NCBI GenBank assembly: GCA_017052515.1
Contig: JAFHKR010000038.1
Span: 682,001 to 746,000 of the forward strand
Direction: 5' to 3'
DNA length: 64,000 nt
Source of the DNA: Fictibacillus nanhaiensis
Lineage (GTDB): Bacteria > Bacillota > Bacilli > Bacillales > Fictibacillaceae
Part shown: piece by piece, positions 18,177 through 26,620 of the stretch
Layout: each line of letters opens with the position of its first letter
Position numbering within the stretch: the first letter of the stretch is position 1
Made by a program: the position numbers and the translations under genes
The notes under the pieces: generated by a model
What the model saw: the letters and a program-made list of their open reading frames with translations, nothing else
Database searches by the model: none
What the model was told of the DNA's origin: nothing

Positions 18177-19283
18177 TTATTCTTTACTTGTAACTTTATC
18201 GTGAAACTTCCCTGTATACACGGACTGTGGACGGTAAATCGTGTTGTCTTCAGCTTGCTCCAAAATGTGCGCTGTCCATCCGACCATTCGGCTTGCTGTA
18301 AAGGTAGGGGTGAATAAAGCAGGATCTAGTTCGATCGCCTTCATAATAGCTGCGGCGTAAAATTCAACGTTCGTATATAACGCTCTGCCCGGTTTGTATT
18401 CCTCAAGCAACGCGACAGCCGTTGTTTCTACTTCCAGCGCGAGATCTAACCACTCATCTTCACCGACCAACTCTAACAGTTTCGCTTTTAGTGCTACAGC
18501 TCGCGGATCGTGTGTTTTATAAACACGGTGACCGAATCCCATGAGCTTTTCTCCGTTCTCCAATTTACCTCGTATCACTTGTTCAGCATTTCCAACTTTT
18601 CTAATTTCGTCTAGCAAGTCAATGACTGCTGAAGGTGCTCCGCCATGAAGAGGTCCTTTCATCGTTCCGATTGCAGCAGTTGCAGCTGAAACCATATCCG
18701 ATTCGGTCGATGCTGTTACCCGAGCCGAAAAAGTGGAGGCGTTCATTCCGTGCTCGAGCGTTAGAATCATGTAGGTTTCGAGCGCCAGTGTATGAGCTTT
18801 GGTGGGAATCTCACCAGTTAACATAAATAGATAGTTTTCAACATGGTTTAACTCGGTAGATGGCTCAACAAAAGGCTTACCATCCATACGACGTGACCGA
18901 TAGCAAATGATGGTCGGAACAAGACTCGTTAATCGAATAGCTTGTGAAGTGGTTGGCTTCCATCCATAACTCGAGACACCTTCAGAAGAAATAGCGGTTC
19001 GGATCACACTCATCAAATCCATGTCTTCAGGCAGGTGATCTAAGATTCTTTTTATATGAAGAGGAAGCTCACGATTTTTTATCAGTTCGTTTTTGAGATT
19101 TTGTAATTGTTCATCGTTAGGAAGTTTACCGAACCAAAGAAGGTGGGCAATTTCTTCAAACGAATAACGTGAAGTGAGTTCACCGATCTCGTAACCTCTA
19201 TAAATAAGTTTGCCCTCTGTACCATCGATGTGGCAGATCGCCGTTTCCGCTGCAACGATTCCTTTAAGACCTTTTTGCAACAT
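18177..19283 (-). CDS. citA: Citrate synthase, CitA type
   Basis: 368 residues, usual length of Gram-positive type II-related citrate synthases. The active-site blocks are present: GPLHGGAPSA (His), LMGFGHRVYK (His) and the Asp region PTFTASRMVGW. It condenses oxaloacetate with acetyl-CoA. ATG 19283 follows GGAAGGAG; the six in-frame codons upstream contain that site. It is divergent from a LysR regulator, exactly the citA/citR arrangement of B. subtilis, which supports CitA over the main CitZ enzyme (normally in an icd-mdh operon). The residue context MLQKGLKGIVAAET also resembles CitA. Confidence 0.9.
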   Translation of the reverse strand: MLQKGLKGIVAAETAICHIDGTEGKLIYRGYEIGELTSRYSFEEIAHLLWFGKLPNDEQLQNLKNELIKNRELPLHIKRILDHLPEDMDLMSVIRTAISSEGVSSYGWKPTTSQAIRLTSLVPTIICYRSRRMDGKPFVEPSTELNHVENYLFMLTGEIPTKAHTLALETYMILTLEHGMNASTFSARVTASTESDMVSAATAAIGTMKGPLHGGAPSAVIDLLDEIRKVGNAEQVIRGKLENGEKLMGFGHRVYKTHDPRAVALKAKLLELVGEDEWLDLALEVETTAVALLEEYKPGRALYTNVEFYAAAIMKAIELDPALFTPTFTASRMVGWTAHILEQAEDNTIYRPQSVYTGKFHDKVTSKE

Positions 19284-19395
19284 GGTTTTCACTCCTTCCA
19301 TTATTTAGTATCATTGTATAGAATGAAATTGATTTATGATATTAATTGTTTTTAATTGGTTTAATAAGAAAAGTTAATTAGGAGGTTGAAGAAAG

Positions 19396-20274
19396 ATGGA
19401 GTTCTCATGGCTACAAACATTTATCACTGCGGCAGAATGCGAAAATTTTAGAAGAACATCTGAAATTCTTCATGTTTCTCAACCCTCTGTTTCTGTACAT
19501 ATAAAAATGCTGGAATCGGAATTAGGGATGTCACTATTTTTACGTGATGGTAGAAGAGTGAAGCTAACAGCGGAAGGAAGAAGGTACCTGCAACATGCGA
19601 GAAAACTGATGGAAGTGTATGAAAATGGACTACAGGACCTTAATGCGTTTCAACAAGGCTACGATACGAAGCTTTGTATCGGAATCTCACCGCTTATTGC
19701 GGATACGATTCTCCCATCTGTTTTGAAACGTTATGTAAAAGCCAATCCTGATGTTGAGATTTCAATAAAAATTATTGATTCAGAAGATATTGAAGAAGCG
19801 GTTTTAAACGAGGATGTAGACCTTGGGCTTTCTTGCTTAGGCAGTACACACTCTGAGATTACGAGTCAGATGCTTTATCAAGACAAAATTGTTTTAGTGG
19901 CACCGCACGATGGATTGGATTTTGAAGCAGCACCACCATTAGATGAAAAAGAAGTGCTGCTCTCAAATTATCTACTAACCCATAACCACCCAGGATATTG
20001 GGATGATCTCTGCAGACGTGTGAAATCTCGTTATCCCCGCGTTCGGATGATGAAGGTGTCCCAAATTCACATAACAAAACGCTTTATTGCAGAAGGGTTA
20101 GGAATCTCGTTCTTACCTTTATCAACCGTAAGAAGAGAGCTGTTAGAAGGACGATTGCTAGAGGTGGACTGTTATTCAGTGGACATTCCGGATGCACATA
20201 CCTATGCACTAACGAAGTACAATCATGGGAAACAAAAAGAGTTTTTAACTTATTTGTCTGGTTATCGGTTTTAG
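19396..20274 (+). CDS. citR: LysR-family regulator CitR
   Basis: 292 residues. Winged HTH at residues 1-62 (FRRTSEILHVSQPSVSVHIKMLE split as FRRTSEILHVSQPS and VSVHIKMLE) and a periplasmic-binding-like effector domain (~90-290). It is divergent from citA across 112 bases and has a very strong AGGAGG site. CitR represses citA in B. subtilis; the same is inferred here. The inducer is not evident from sequence. AT-rich dyads in 19330-19370 may be its operator but were not resolved. Confidence 0.85.
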   Translation: MEFSWLQTFITAAECENFRRTSEILHVSQPSVSVHIKMLESELGMSLFLRDGRRVKLTAEGRRYLQHARKLMEVYENGLQDLNAFQQGYDTKLCIGISPLIADTILPSVLKRYVKANPDVEISIKIIDSEDIEEAVLNEDVDLGLSCLGSTHSEITSQMLYQDKIVLVAPHDGLDFEAAPPLDEKEVLLSNYLLTHNHPGYWDDLCRRVKSRYPRVRMMKVSQIHITKRFIAEGLGISFLPLSTVRRELLEGRLLEVDCYSVDIPDAHTYALTKYNHGKQKEFLTYLSGYRF

Positions 20275-20297
20275 TTACCTTTTTCTATTTAATACGG

Positions 20298-20570
20298 CTA
20301 TCTCTTTATCCCATAAACAATACAAACAACGCCTAACATGATCCAGATCAAGCTGCCGAATGACAATTTCGTTGATAATCCATAGATTCCAAGCGTCATC
20401 GTTGAGAAAAAGATGATCGGACCGATGATGGAAAGCATGGAATTGATAACAAGAGCTCGTTCTACCGTATTGAAATGCAGCATGAATAGCGCTGCGGTAA
20501 TCTCAAGGGTACCGGATAAAATACGAATGGCCGCCATAGCTAGTACGACTTTTTCAATCATTTGCAGCAA
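20298..20570 (-). CDS. yqhV: YqhV-family small membrane protein
   Basis: About 90 residues with three hydrophobic helices. The pattern MAAIRILSGTLEITAAL, INSMLSIIGPIIF and MTLGIYGL matches YqhV (DUF2619) of Bacillus, a small inner-membrane protein of unknown role. TTG 20570 lies nine bases after AAAAGGAGG; a downstream ATG at 20561 is the alternative. It is convergent with citR. In B. subtilis yqhV lies elsewhere, next to spoIIIAA. Confidence 0.75.
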   Translation of the reverse strand: MLQMIEKVVLAMAAIRILSGTLEITAALFMLHFNTVERALVINSMLSIIGPIIFFSTMTLGIYGLSTKLSFGSLIWIMLGVVCIVYGIKR

Positions 20571-20760
20571 CGTCCATTGCCTCCTTTTAAACAACTGTTT
20601 AATGTTCCTACGCTGTATAGTGCATTATATGTGGCCAAGCTTGGATTAGAAGTGTAAAAACGGTGTTACTATTTCACTTCTGTCGCTTGCTGTGTAACGA
20701 AGTAGAAATAAATGGCGCAATAGTTTGTGTAAAACTTGTGTAGATGTTGCAGTTATAAAC

Positions 20761-20798
20761 AAGACCCCAAAAGAGTTAACTCTTTTGGGGTCTTACTA
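20761..20798 (-). terminator. Perfect 34-base palindromic terminator
   Basis: The two 17-base halves of 20761-20794 are exact reverse complements (AAGACCCCAAAAGAGTT and its mirror). It ends the acyltransferase transcript, whose stop is at 20799. Confidence 0.8.
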
Positions 20799-21833
20799 TT
20801 ACGCTACTTTTTGTTGGAAAGCTTTAATGTTAGATTTCTTTCTTTTTACATTTCCGATTACAAATGAGCCGAATGGCAACATTGATACTATTTTAATAAT
20901 TGCCATGGAAGCCACTAAAGATATGAAAAATAGAGCAATTACTCTGGAAAATGTACTGTCAAAGTATTGAGCAATGTCATTTCCAAAATAACGTTGAATC
21001 TGCCAATGAATTAGATAAATACCAAATGAATAATTACTGATGATATTAATAATTTTAAAGTTTTTTATAAGTTGTCCCCAAGCTATTACAGCTGCACTGA
21101 TAGTGATTGATAGAGACAATAAGTCTATTCTTCGTGAACCAACGCTTGTGTATCCTGCTTTGAAAAAGATAAATACACCAAACAATGAAATTATTACACC
21201 AACTAAGGTGAACCATTTGTGTTTATAAAGAAGTGATGATACTTTTTTATAATGTTTCCCGATAACATAGGCAATTGTAAAATACCCAAACCATGCTGTG
21301 AATGGGATTTTGAAAATACCCATATTGTCTTGTACGAAAGCAAAATTCCCGTCAAGAATTTCAAAATGGAAAATCATTGAAAGAATACTTACTGGAATCA
21401 ATACATTTATGGGAATTTTATACTTAGTTACAAAATAATGTAGGACATAAAATTGAAAGATGATTAAAATAAAATACCCCTCAAATTGTCCTAAGAAAAT
21501 GTTGTTTAGAATCATTTGTTTTAAATCAATTGTTCCAGGACTTAGTTTGTAACTAACTAATGCGTCAATTATCGCAAAAGAAACGTATGGAGCAAATATC
21601 CATTTTAATCGTTTTGTCCAAAATTTTTCTGGCAACTGATCTGGGTATCGATTAGCTAAAATAATTTCAGATAATACGATAAATGTAGGAGTTGCATAAC
21701 ATAGTATGGTTCTTAACAATTGGTAGTATTCTGTTTCTGGGAATCCTGTGGCTAATCCTATTTGAGATGTGCTATGCAAAAAAACAATTGATAAGCAGGC
21801 AATCACTCGCAATAAGTTCCATTCTTTTATCAT
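20799..21833 (-). CDS. Acyltransferase 3 family membrane protein
   Basis: 344 residues, about ten membrane helices. The N-terminus EWNLLRVIACLSIVFLHSTS carries the His of the acyltransferase-3 family, and the C-terminal half has the usual SFGIYLIHWQIQ block. Such proteins O-acylate cell-surface sugars. It lacks the SGNH domain of the oatA-like gene at 12397-14340. Start ATG is preceded by GAGGGG. Monocistronic; its base composition is more AT-rich than the surrounding core genes, consistent with transfer. The substrate is unknown. Confidence 0.8.
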   Translation of the reverse strand: MIKEWNLLRVIACLSIVFLHSTSQIGLATGFPETEYYQLLRTILCYATPTFIVLSEIILANRYPDQLPEKFWTKRLKWIFAPYVSFAIIDALVSYKLSPGTIDLKQMILNNIFLGQFEGYFILIIFQFYVLHYFVTKYKIPINVLIPVSILSMIFHFEILDGNFAFVQDNMGIFKIPFTAWFGYFTIAYVIGKHYKKVSSLLYKHKWFTLVGVIISLFGVFIFFKAGYTSVGSRRIDLLSLSITISAAVIAWGQLIKNFKIINIISNYSFGIYLIHWQIQRYFGNDIAQYFDSTFSRVIALFFISLVASMAIIKIVSMLPFGSFVIGNVKRKKSNIKAFQQKVA

Positions 21834-22156
21834 AAAAAACCCCTCATTACATGTTGATTTATACTAGTTGATATTAGATGTTGATTTAATCACATCAGCA
21901 AATGTAACAGAATGGGAATTAAGTAAGAACCTAATATTGATTTTTGTAATGGTATTGTTATCGGAAATCAACCGTCTTGTAATAGATTATGAATATTATG
22001 GAGCGGGAGGATATTTCTACATAATAAGGCTAACGTTATAGAGAAATACAAACTCACAATCCTAATGTATTTATTGATCATCTTACGTATATTTATGCAA
22101 TATAAAGCAATGAGATTTTTCGACAAAACTTCTTATTTTTCGCTAATCTTAAGCCT
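21834..22156. other. AT-rich intergenic region upstream of acyltransferase and csp
   Basis: No coding potential seen. Three near-direct copies of GTTGATWTA at 21853, 21867 and 21880 (13-14-base spacing) lie just upstream of the minus-strand acyltransferase start and could be a regulator site. A TTCGACAAA motif is near 22117. Confidence 0.35.
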
Positions 22157-22186
22157 TTGACAACTTTTTTGGGTATATGTCATACT
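22157..22186 (+). promoter_or_regulatory. Sigma-A promoter of first cold-shock gene
   Basis: TTGACA at 22157-22162, 18-base spacer, CATACT at 22181-22186 preceded by TGT (extended -10). The predicted leader is about 50 bases. Confidence 0.6.
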
Positions 22187-22243
22187 ATAAAGTGTATAGA
22201 AGATCTATACAAAGATTCGCATGATGAAGGGATTGTGAAAGGC

Positions 22244-22441
22244 ATGTTAGGAAAAGTAAAATGGTTTAACGCAGAAAAAGGTTTTGGATTTATCGAGCGC
22301 GAAGACGGAGACGATGTGTTCGTACACTTCTCTGCAATCAACACTGAAGGATTCAAAAGCCTTGACGAAGGTCAGCAAGTCGAGTTTGATATTGTAGATG
22401 GAGCTCGTGGGCCTCAAGCGGCTAACGTAACTAAACTATAA
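22244..22441 (+). CDS. Cold-shock protein
   Basis: 65 residues, one CSD domain. RNP1 KGFGFI and RNP2 VFVHF are intact, so it is a five-stranded beta-barrel RNA chaperone. ATG 22244 gives the standard MLGKVKWFN start; AAGGGA lies upstream. It is nearly identical to the next gene, 240 bases away, and each has its own promoter and terminator. Confidence 0.92.
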   Translation: MLGKVKWFNAEKGFGFIEREDGDDVFVHFSAINTEGFKSLDEGQQVEFDIVDGARGPQAANVTKL

Positions 22442-22469
22442 TTCAAGGCACTATGACCATACTTTTAAT

Positions 22470-22500
22470 CCCGTCTGTTACCGCAGGCGGGTTTTTATTT
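22470..22500 (+). terminator. Terminator after first csp gene
   Basis: CCCGTCTG (22470-22477) pairs with CAGGCGGG (22484-22491) allowing a G-U, followed by TTTTTATTT. Confidence 0.8.
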
Positions 22501-22532
22501 CTAGAAAATATTTCATATTATGAATGATTCGT

Positions 22533-22561
22533 TTGCAACATTACGCAATCACTGTTATGAT
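22533..22561 (+). promoter_or_regulatory. Sigma-A promoter and long leader of second cold-shock gene
   Basis: TTGCAA (22533-22538), 17-base spacer, TATGAT (22556-22561). The leader to the start codon is about 114 bases, much longer than for most genes here and similar to known cold-shock mRNAs, whose leaders refold with temperature. Confidence 0.6.
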
Positions 22562-22681
22562 GGGTATAGATTATTTTTGTTCGGCGTAAAAGATTGTATG
22601 AGTTTCGACTTTTCTTCTTTAACAATACTTTGGGCAAGAGTAGCAATATATCGTGTGGTAACGCACTAGGAGGCAACAAAC

Positions 22682-22882
22682 ATGGAACAAGGTACAGTAA
22701 AATGGTTTAACGCAGAAAAAGGTTTCGGATTCATCGAGCGCGAAAACGGAGACGATGTATTCGTACATTTCTCAGCTATCCAATCTGATGGTTTCAAATC
22801 TTTAGACGAAGGTCAAAAAGTAACTTTCGAAGTTGAGCAAGGTGCTCGTGGCGCTCAAGCTGCTAACGTTCAAAAAGCATAA
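22682..22882 (+). CDS. Cold-shock protein (tandem paralogue)
   Basis: 66 residues with intact KGFGFI and VFVHF RNA-binding motifs. AGGAGG site upstream. Differs from its neighbour mainly at the extreme N-terminus and a few C-terminal positions ([14 protein letters not shown] against [14 protein letters not shown]), which points to a tandem duplication. Confidence 0.93.
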   Translation: MEQGTVKWFNAEKGFGFIERENGDDVFVHFSAIQSDGFKSLDEGQKVTFEVEQGARGAQAANVQKA

Positions 22883-22894
22883 GCTTCGTTATAC

Positions 22895-22927
22895 AAAAAC
22901 AGGTTCTCTTTAGAGCCTGTTTTTTTG
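22895..22927 (+). terminator. Terminator after second csp gene
   Basis: ACAGGTTCT and AGAGCCTGT pair around a CTTT loop, followed by a T-run. Confidence 0.85.
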
Positions 22928-22951
22928 TTTGTCTAAAAAAATACATAACAT

Positions 22952-23026
22952 AAAAAAACCCCCACTCAGGGATCGAGTAGGGTGATGGAACAGGTTTTGT
23001 AAAATGTTTTAAAGCTTCAAAGGTTA
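22952..23026 (-). ncRNA. Candidate small RNA on minus strand
   Basis: Read on the minus strand, an extended -10 box (TGTTATACT, bases 23041-23033) is followed after about 45 bases by a stem CCCTACTC / GAGTGGGG (22982-22975 and 22967-22960) and seven U residues (22958-22952). The stem pairs fully only in the minus-strand RNA (one G-U that would be a C-A mismatch on the plus strand), so the terminator is for leftward transcription. No gene on the minus strand feeds into it. The implied transcript is about 75 bases with no open reading frame of note. Promoter -35 is poor, so confidence is limited. Confidence 0.4.
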
Positions 23027-23233
23027 ATTCCTAGTATAACACATAGTTTGAAACTAAAAGAATGTAAGTGATATTTATTTTTCCTCTAATTTTAGATTTG
23101 TAAATATTAGAAAAAGATAATCGTCCCGAATAAATGGTTGATTCGAGAGAGTTTTTTGCCTGGTTGTATAAGCTTTTTAGCAAATGTAAAGAATTTGTCG
23201 ACAGTGTAAAAAAATTGTCAAAATATTTTAAAT

Positions 23234-23259
23234 GTTACGGAGGAATTCTTTTGGGGTAT
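23234..23259 (+). promoter_or_regulatory. Sigma-B-like promoter of hpf
   Basis: GTTACG (23234-23239), 14-base spacer, GGGTAT (23254-23259), close to the general-stress consensus GTTTAA-N12-14-GGGTAT. hpf is stress-induced through sigma B in B. subtilis. Confidence 0.5.
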
Positions 23260-23299
23260 ATCGAAATATATATACATCACCGAAAGGAGGAGTTAAGTT

Positions 23300-23854
23300 A
23301 TGCATTTTAACATTCGTGGAGAAAACATCGAGGTGACTGAAGCCATTAGGGCTTATGTTGAGAAAAAGGTGACGAAACTCACAAAGTACTTTAACGAAAC
23401 TCCGAACTCTGATGTACACGTAAATCTAAAGGTGTACAACAATGAACAATCCATTGAGGTAACGATACCGATGAAGGGCCTACTGCTTCGTGCAGAGGAA
23501 CGTCATTTGGATTTATACGCTGCGATTGATTTGGTGGTAGAAAAATTAGAGCGTCAAATTCGAAAACACAAAACTAAAGTAAACCGTAAATTTAGAAATG
23601 CTGAAGGCACAAAGCACATGTTTGCTAACGGTACAGAAGGCGTATCAACGGCACTGTTAGAGGAAGAGGACGATTTCGAGATCGTACGTGAAAAGCGATT
23701 CGATCTGAAACCAATGGATACGGAGGAAGCTATCCTTCAAATGGGATTACTCGGCCATAACTTCTTCGTTTATAACAATGCTGAAACTGGTGAGATGAAC
23801 GTCGTGTACAGACGTAAAGATGGCAAATATGGCCTGATAGCAGGAACAAACTAA
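23300..23854 (+). CDS. hpf: Long-form ribosome hibernation promoting factor
   Basis: 184 residues: an N-terminal S30AE domain (MHFNIRGENIEVTEAIRAYV, to ~100) and a C-terminal dimerisation domain (~125-184, VREKRFDLKPMDTEEAILQM, LLGHNFFVYNNA). Long HPF joins 70S ribosomes into inactive 100S dimers in stationary phase. AAAGGAGGAG site 10 bases upstream. In B. subtilis it lies directly before secA; here two genes and repeats intervene. Confidence 0.95.
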   Translation: MHFNIRGENIEVTEAIRAYVEKKVTKLTKYFNETPNSDVHVNLKVYNNEQSIEVTIPMKGLLLRAEERHLDLYAAIDLVVEKLERQIRKHKTKVNRKFRNAEGTKHMFANGTEGVSTALLEEEDDFEIVREKRFDLKPMDTEEAILQMGLLGHNFFVYNNAETGEMNVVYRRKDGKYGLIAGTN

Positions 23855-23870
23855 TATACAAAACTAGACT

Positions 23871-23904
23871 ACACACCCCATGACACTTTTGGGGTGTGTT
23901 TTAA
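23871..23904 (+). terminator. Terminator of hpf
   Basis: ACACACCCC (23871-23879) and GGGGTGTGT (23891-23899) followed by TTTT. Confidence 0.85.
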
Positions 23905-23920
23905 GTTTGGGAAGTATAGT

Positions 23921-24030
23921 TGCCGATAAATTCAAGATCTCGTCGATATAACCGGAAACTCGCCGATAAAATGGAAATCTTGCCGATATAATCGGAAACT
24001 CGCCGATAAAAGCAAATTCTCGCCGATATA
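23921..24030. repeat. Phased 20-nt repeat cluster (GCCGATAWA type)
   Basis: Five full units and half of a sixth start at 23921, 23941, 23961, 23981, 24001 and 24021, exactly 20 bases apart. Each begins YGYCGATAWA. Odd units read CGATAAA, even units CGATATA; units two and four also share CGGAAACT, giving a 40-base higher-order period. It lies between the hpf terminator and the DinB-like gene. Confidence 0.85.
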
Positions 24031-24054
24031 TCTTAATTGAAGGAGCTCATAATC

Positions 24055-24528
24055 ATGAAAAACGATATCCTTATAAAACAACTCGCAGCTTTTCGTCACA
24101 ACACATTAAGCGCTGTGGAAGGACTTACTGAGGAGGAAGCGGATTTTGTTCCTGAAGGATTTAACAACAACATCCGCTGGAACTTGGGGCATATTTTTTT
24201 GGATCAGTACGATTGGCTGTATCATAAAATCCGTGAAGATCATCCGGCCCCGATTCATTATCGAGAATTATTCGGTTATGGAACGAAGCCAGAGAATTGG
24301 CAGCGAACACCTCCAACGCTTCAAGAACTTCGTCACCGGTTGATGGAGCAAGTTCAAGTGATTCAGGAGCAGTTTGGTCATCGGCTACATCAAGAATTAG
24401 ACGAAACAACTGAACTCGGGATGAACACCTTTGCGGAGGTGCTGCCACGAACGTTTTATCACGAAGGTCTTCATTTAGGTACGATCCTTGCTATACATAA
24501 AGCACTTCACCTTCAAAGACAATCATAA
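24055..24528 (+). CDS. DinB-family putative metal-dependent protein
   Basis: 157 residues, four-helix bundle type. The metal-binding histidines are suggested by NLGHIFLDQYDW (~47) and the C-terminal TFYHEGLHLGTI. DinB/YfiT proteins include bacillithiol S-transferases and hydrolases; substrate unknown. ATG 24055 is ten bases from GAAGGAG. Monocistronic with its own terminator. Confidence 0.82.
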   Translation: MKNDILIKQLAAFRHNTLSAVEGLTEEEADFVPEGFNNNIRWNLGHIFLDQYDWLYHKIREDHPAPIHYRELFGYGTKPENWQRTPPTLQELRHRLMEQVQVIQEQFGHRLHQELDETTELGMNTFAEVLPRTFYHEGLHLGTILAIHKALHLQRQS

Positions 24529-24538
24529 GCAAAATGAG

Positions 24539-24569
24539 GAAAAGTGCAACTTCAGGTCTGCACTTTTTC
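24539..24569 (+). terminator. Terminator after DinB-like gene
   Basis: GAAAAGTGCA and TGCACTTTTTC pair around a ten-base loop with a T-run in the 3' arm. Confidence 0.75.
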
Positions 24570-24581
24570 GGTCCGCACACC

Positions 24582-24622
24582 CCGGGGAAAGCGATAAGCC
24601 TGGAGTGGAAATCAACTACTTT
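24582..24622 (-). repeat. Remnant end of the 129-bp dispersed repeat
   Basis: Contains CCCCGGGGAAAGCG, CCTGGAGTGGAAATCAAC, the reverse complement of the left end of the repeats at 31419 and 48037. Only about 40 bases remain. The rest of the interval to 24840 shows no gene; the AAGGAGGAG site for the next gene is at its end. Confidence 0.6.
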
Positions 24623-24840
24623 CAAACCTGCTCGTACAGCTTTATTGTAAGTGCAACGCAAAAACTGGATGATATTTCAAACTTTTTTTAACTAAAAAAT
24701 ATTTTTCGTGTTTTTCTGCGTTTTGTTTCTTGGAATCTGTTTTAACAGCAGGATTTTGAAGTAGGTAAGGGGAACTAGTGAGTAACAAGAAAACGCTTAC
24801 ACTAATGACTATGTTTACTATTTAAGGAGGAGAAGTAGTT

Positions 24841-26466
24841 ATGATGAATGTGCCTTTTCGAGTTACAAGTATGCTAGAGCATGCGGAGCGGTATTTTGCG
24901 AAAAAGGAAGTAACGAGCCGTACGATGTCCGGAATACGGAAGTTCAGTTACCGGGAGATCGGTGAGCGGACACGCAGGCTTTCGAGCGCGCTAAAACGCC
25001 TTGGTGTTCAAAAAGGTGAGCGGGTTGGAACACTTGCATGGAATCACCATCGTCATCTAGAAGCTTATTTCGCCATTCCGGGTGTTGAAGCTGTTCTTCA
25101 CACCATCAATATCCGACTTTCCCCTCAGCATATTGCATACATTATCAATCACGCCGATGACCAGATTTTATTCGTCGATCAGGACATTCTACCTCTTGTT
25201 GAAGCTCTTAAAGATCATATTCCAAATGTTAAAGCGTATATATTGATGACCGATGAAGACGAGCTGCCGCAATCGCCGCTTCAGCCTCTCTATCATTATG
25301 AAAAACTTTTAGAAACAGGTGACCCGGCTTATGAATTTCCGCAGGATATCGATGAGAACGATCCGGTCGGGATGTGCTATACATCTGCCACGACAGGAAA
25401 TCCAAAAGGCGTAACGTACACGCATCGCTCGACCGTACTACATTCGATGTCACTAGGACTTGCTGATGGCGGTTCTGTATCAGAAAGTGATGTTCTTATG
25501 CCAGTTGTGCCGATGTTCCACGTAAATGCGTGGGGACTTCCGTATGCAGCGACCTGGTTTGGATCAAGCCAAGTCATGCCTGGACCGCGATTCACGCCAC
25601 AGCTTTTAGCGGAACTGATTGAGATGGAAAAAGTAACTTTTGCTGCAGGTGTACCAACGATCTGGATGGGGCTTCTTCAAGAACTCGAACAGAATAGTTA
25701 TGATACTTCTAGTCTTCGAGCGGTTATTTGCGGAGGATCTGCTGCACCAAAAGGGATGATAAAAACGTTTGAAGAAAAACATAATATTCCGTTCATGCAT
25801 GCTTATGGTATGACGGAAACGAGTCCACTTGTAATCGCAACGCGACTGAAAACCTATCAAGCAGATATGGACGATGAAGCGAAATTTGATTATAAAGCAA
25901 AACAAGGTTATGTCGTGCAAGGCGTAGAGATGAAAGTAATCGGTGCGAACGGGGAAGTGAAGTGGGACGGCCACGAGATGGGCGAGCTGTTGCTGCGTTC
26001 GAACTGGATAGCGGATGAATATTACAACGATGATCGGACGGAAGGTACGTTCAACGATGGATGGCTTCATACCGGAGATGTTGTTACGGTAGATGAAGAA
26101 GGATTCGTGAAGATCGTCGACCGGACGAAGGATCTCATCAAGAGCGGCGGTGAGTGGATATCGTCCGTTGATTTAGAGAATGCCATCATGGCGTTTCCGG
26201 ATGTTTTCGAAGCATCTGTTATCGCCGTCCCTCACCCAGAATGGCAGGAACGGCCACTTGCATGTGTCGTGTTGAAACCTGAGGCAAAAGGAAAAGTTCC
26301 AAAAGAAGATATTGTGGAGTTTTTGAGGCCGCAGTTTGCGAAGTGGTGGATTCCAGACGATATCGTGTTCATGGATGAGATCCCGAAAACGTCAGTTGGT
26401 AAGTTTTTAAAGCGAACATTGCGTGATCAGTTGAAAGATCATTATATGACGACTGCGAAATCGTAA
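24841..26466 (+). CDS. Medium/long-chain acyl-CoA synthetase (AMP-forming)
   Basis: 541 residues. The AMP-binding loop YTSATTGNPKGVTYTHRS, the YGMTETSPL block, the hinge WLHTGDVVTVDEEGFVKIVDR and the catalytic Lys near the C-terminus (PKTSVGKFLK) are all intact. Closest in pattern to the AlkK/fadD-like group using free fatty acids. Two successive ATGs follow AAGGAGGAG. Monocistronic. Exact chain-length preference is not readable. Confidence 0.88.
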   Translation: MMNVPFRVTSMLEHAERYFAKKEVTSRTMSGIRKFSYREIGERTRRLSSALKRLGVQKGERVGTLAWNHHRHLEAYFAIPGVEAVLHTINIRLSPQHIAYIINHADDQILFVDQDILPLVEALKDHIPNVKAYILMTDEDELPQSPLQPLYHYEKLLETGDPAYEFPQDIDENDPVGMCYTSATTGNPKGVTYTHRSTVLHSMSLGLADGGSVSESDVLMPVVPMFHVNAWGLPYAATWFGSSQVMPGPRFTPQLLAELIEMEKVTFAAGVPTIWMGLLQELEQNSYDTSSLRAVICGGSAAPKGMIKTFEEKHNIPFMHAYGMTETSPLVIATRLKTYQADMDDEAKFDYKAKQGYVVQGVEMKVIGANGEVKWDGHEMGELLLRSNWIADEYYNDDRTEGTFNDGWLHTGDVVTVDEEGFVKIVDRTKDLIKSGGEWISSVDLENAIMAFPDVFEASVIAVPHPEWQERPLACVVLKPEAKGKVPKEDIVEFLRPQFAKWWIPDDIVFMDEIPKTSVGKFLKRTLRDQLKDHYMTTAKS

Positions 26467-26478
26467 AAATGTAAGCAG

Positions 26479-26511
26479 AGAACTTCTCAAAAGTTGAGAA
26501 GTTCTTTTTTT
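26479..26511 (+). terminator. Terminator of acyl-CoA synthetase gene
   Basis: AGAACTTCTC and GAGAAGTTCT pair (26479-26488 with 26496-26505), then a T-run. Confidence 0.85.
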
Positions 26512-26620
26512 GTGCGAAGGGGAAGAGAATGATCGCCTATAAATTAGTGAGCTGAAGGAGAAAGTACGTATCTGATGGACACAAAGATAGTTATGTCTGC
26601 CTCAAAAACACATCATAGAA

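Noticed and set aside
23921..24030. GCCGATAT in the repeats as flagellar sigma promoters
   Set aside because: The TAAA element is 11 bases away instead of about 15, and no flagellar gene follows.
23921..24030. Phased repeats as a CRISPR array
   Set aside because: Units are only 20 bases with no unique spacers of normal length and no cas genes.
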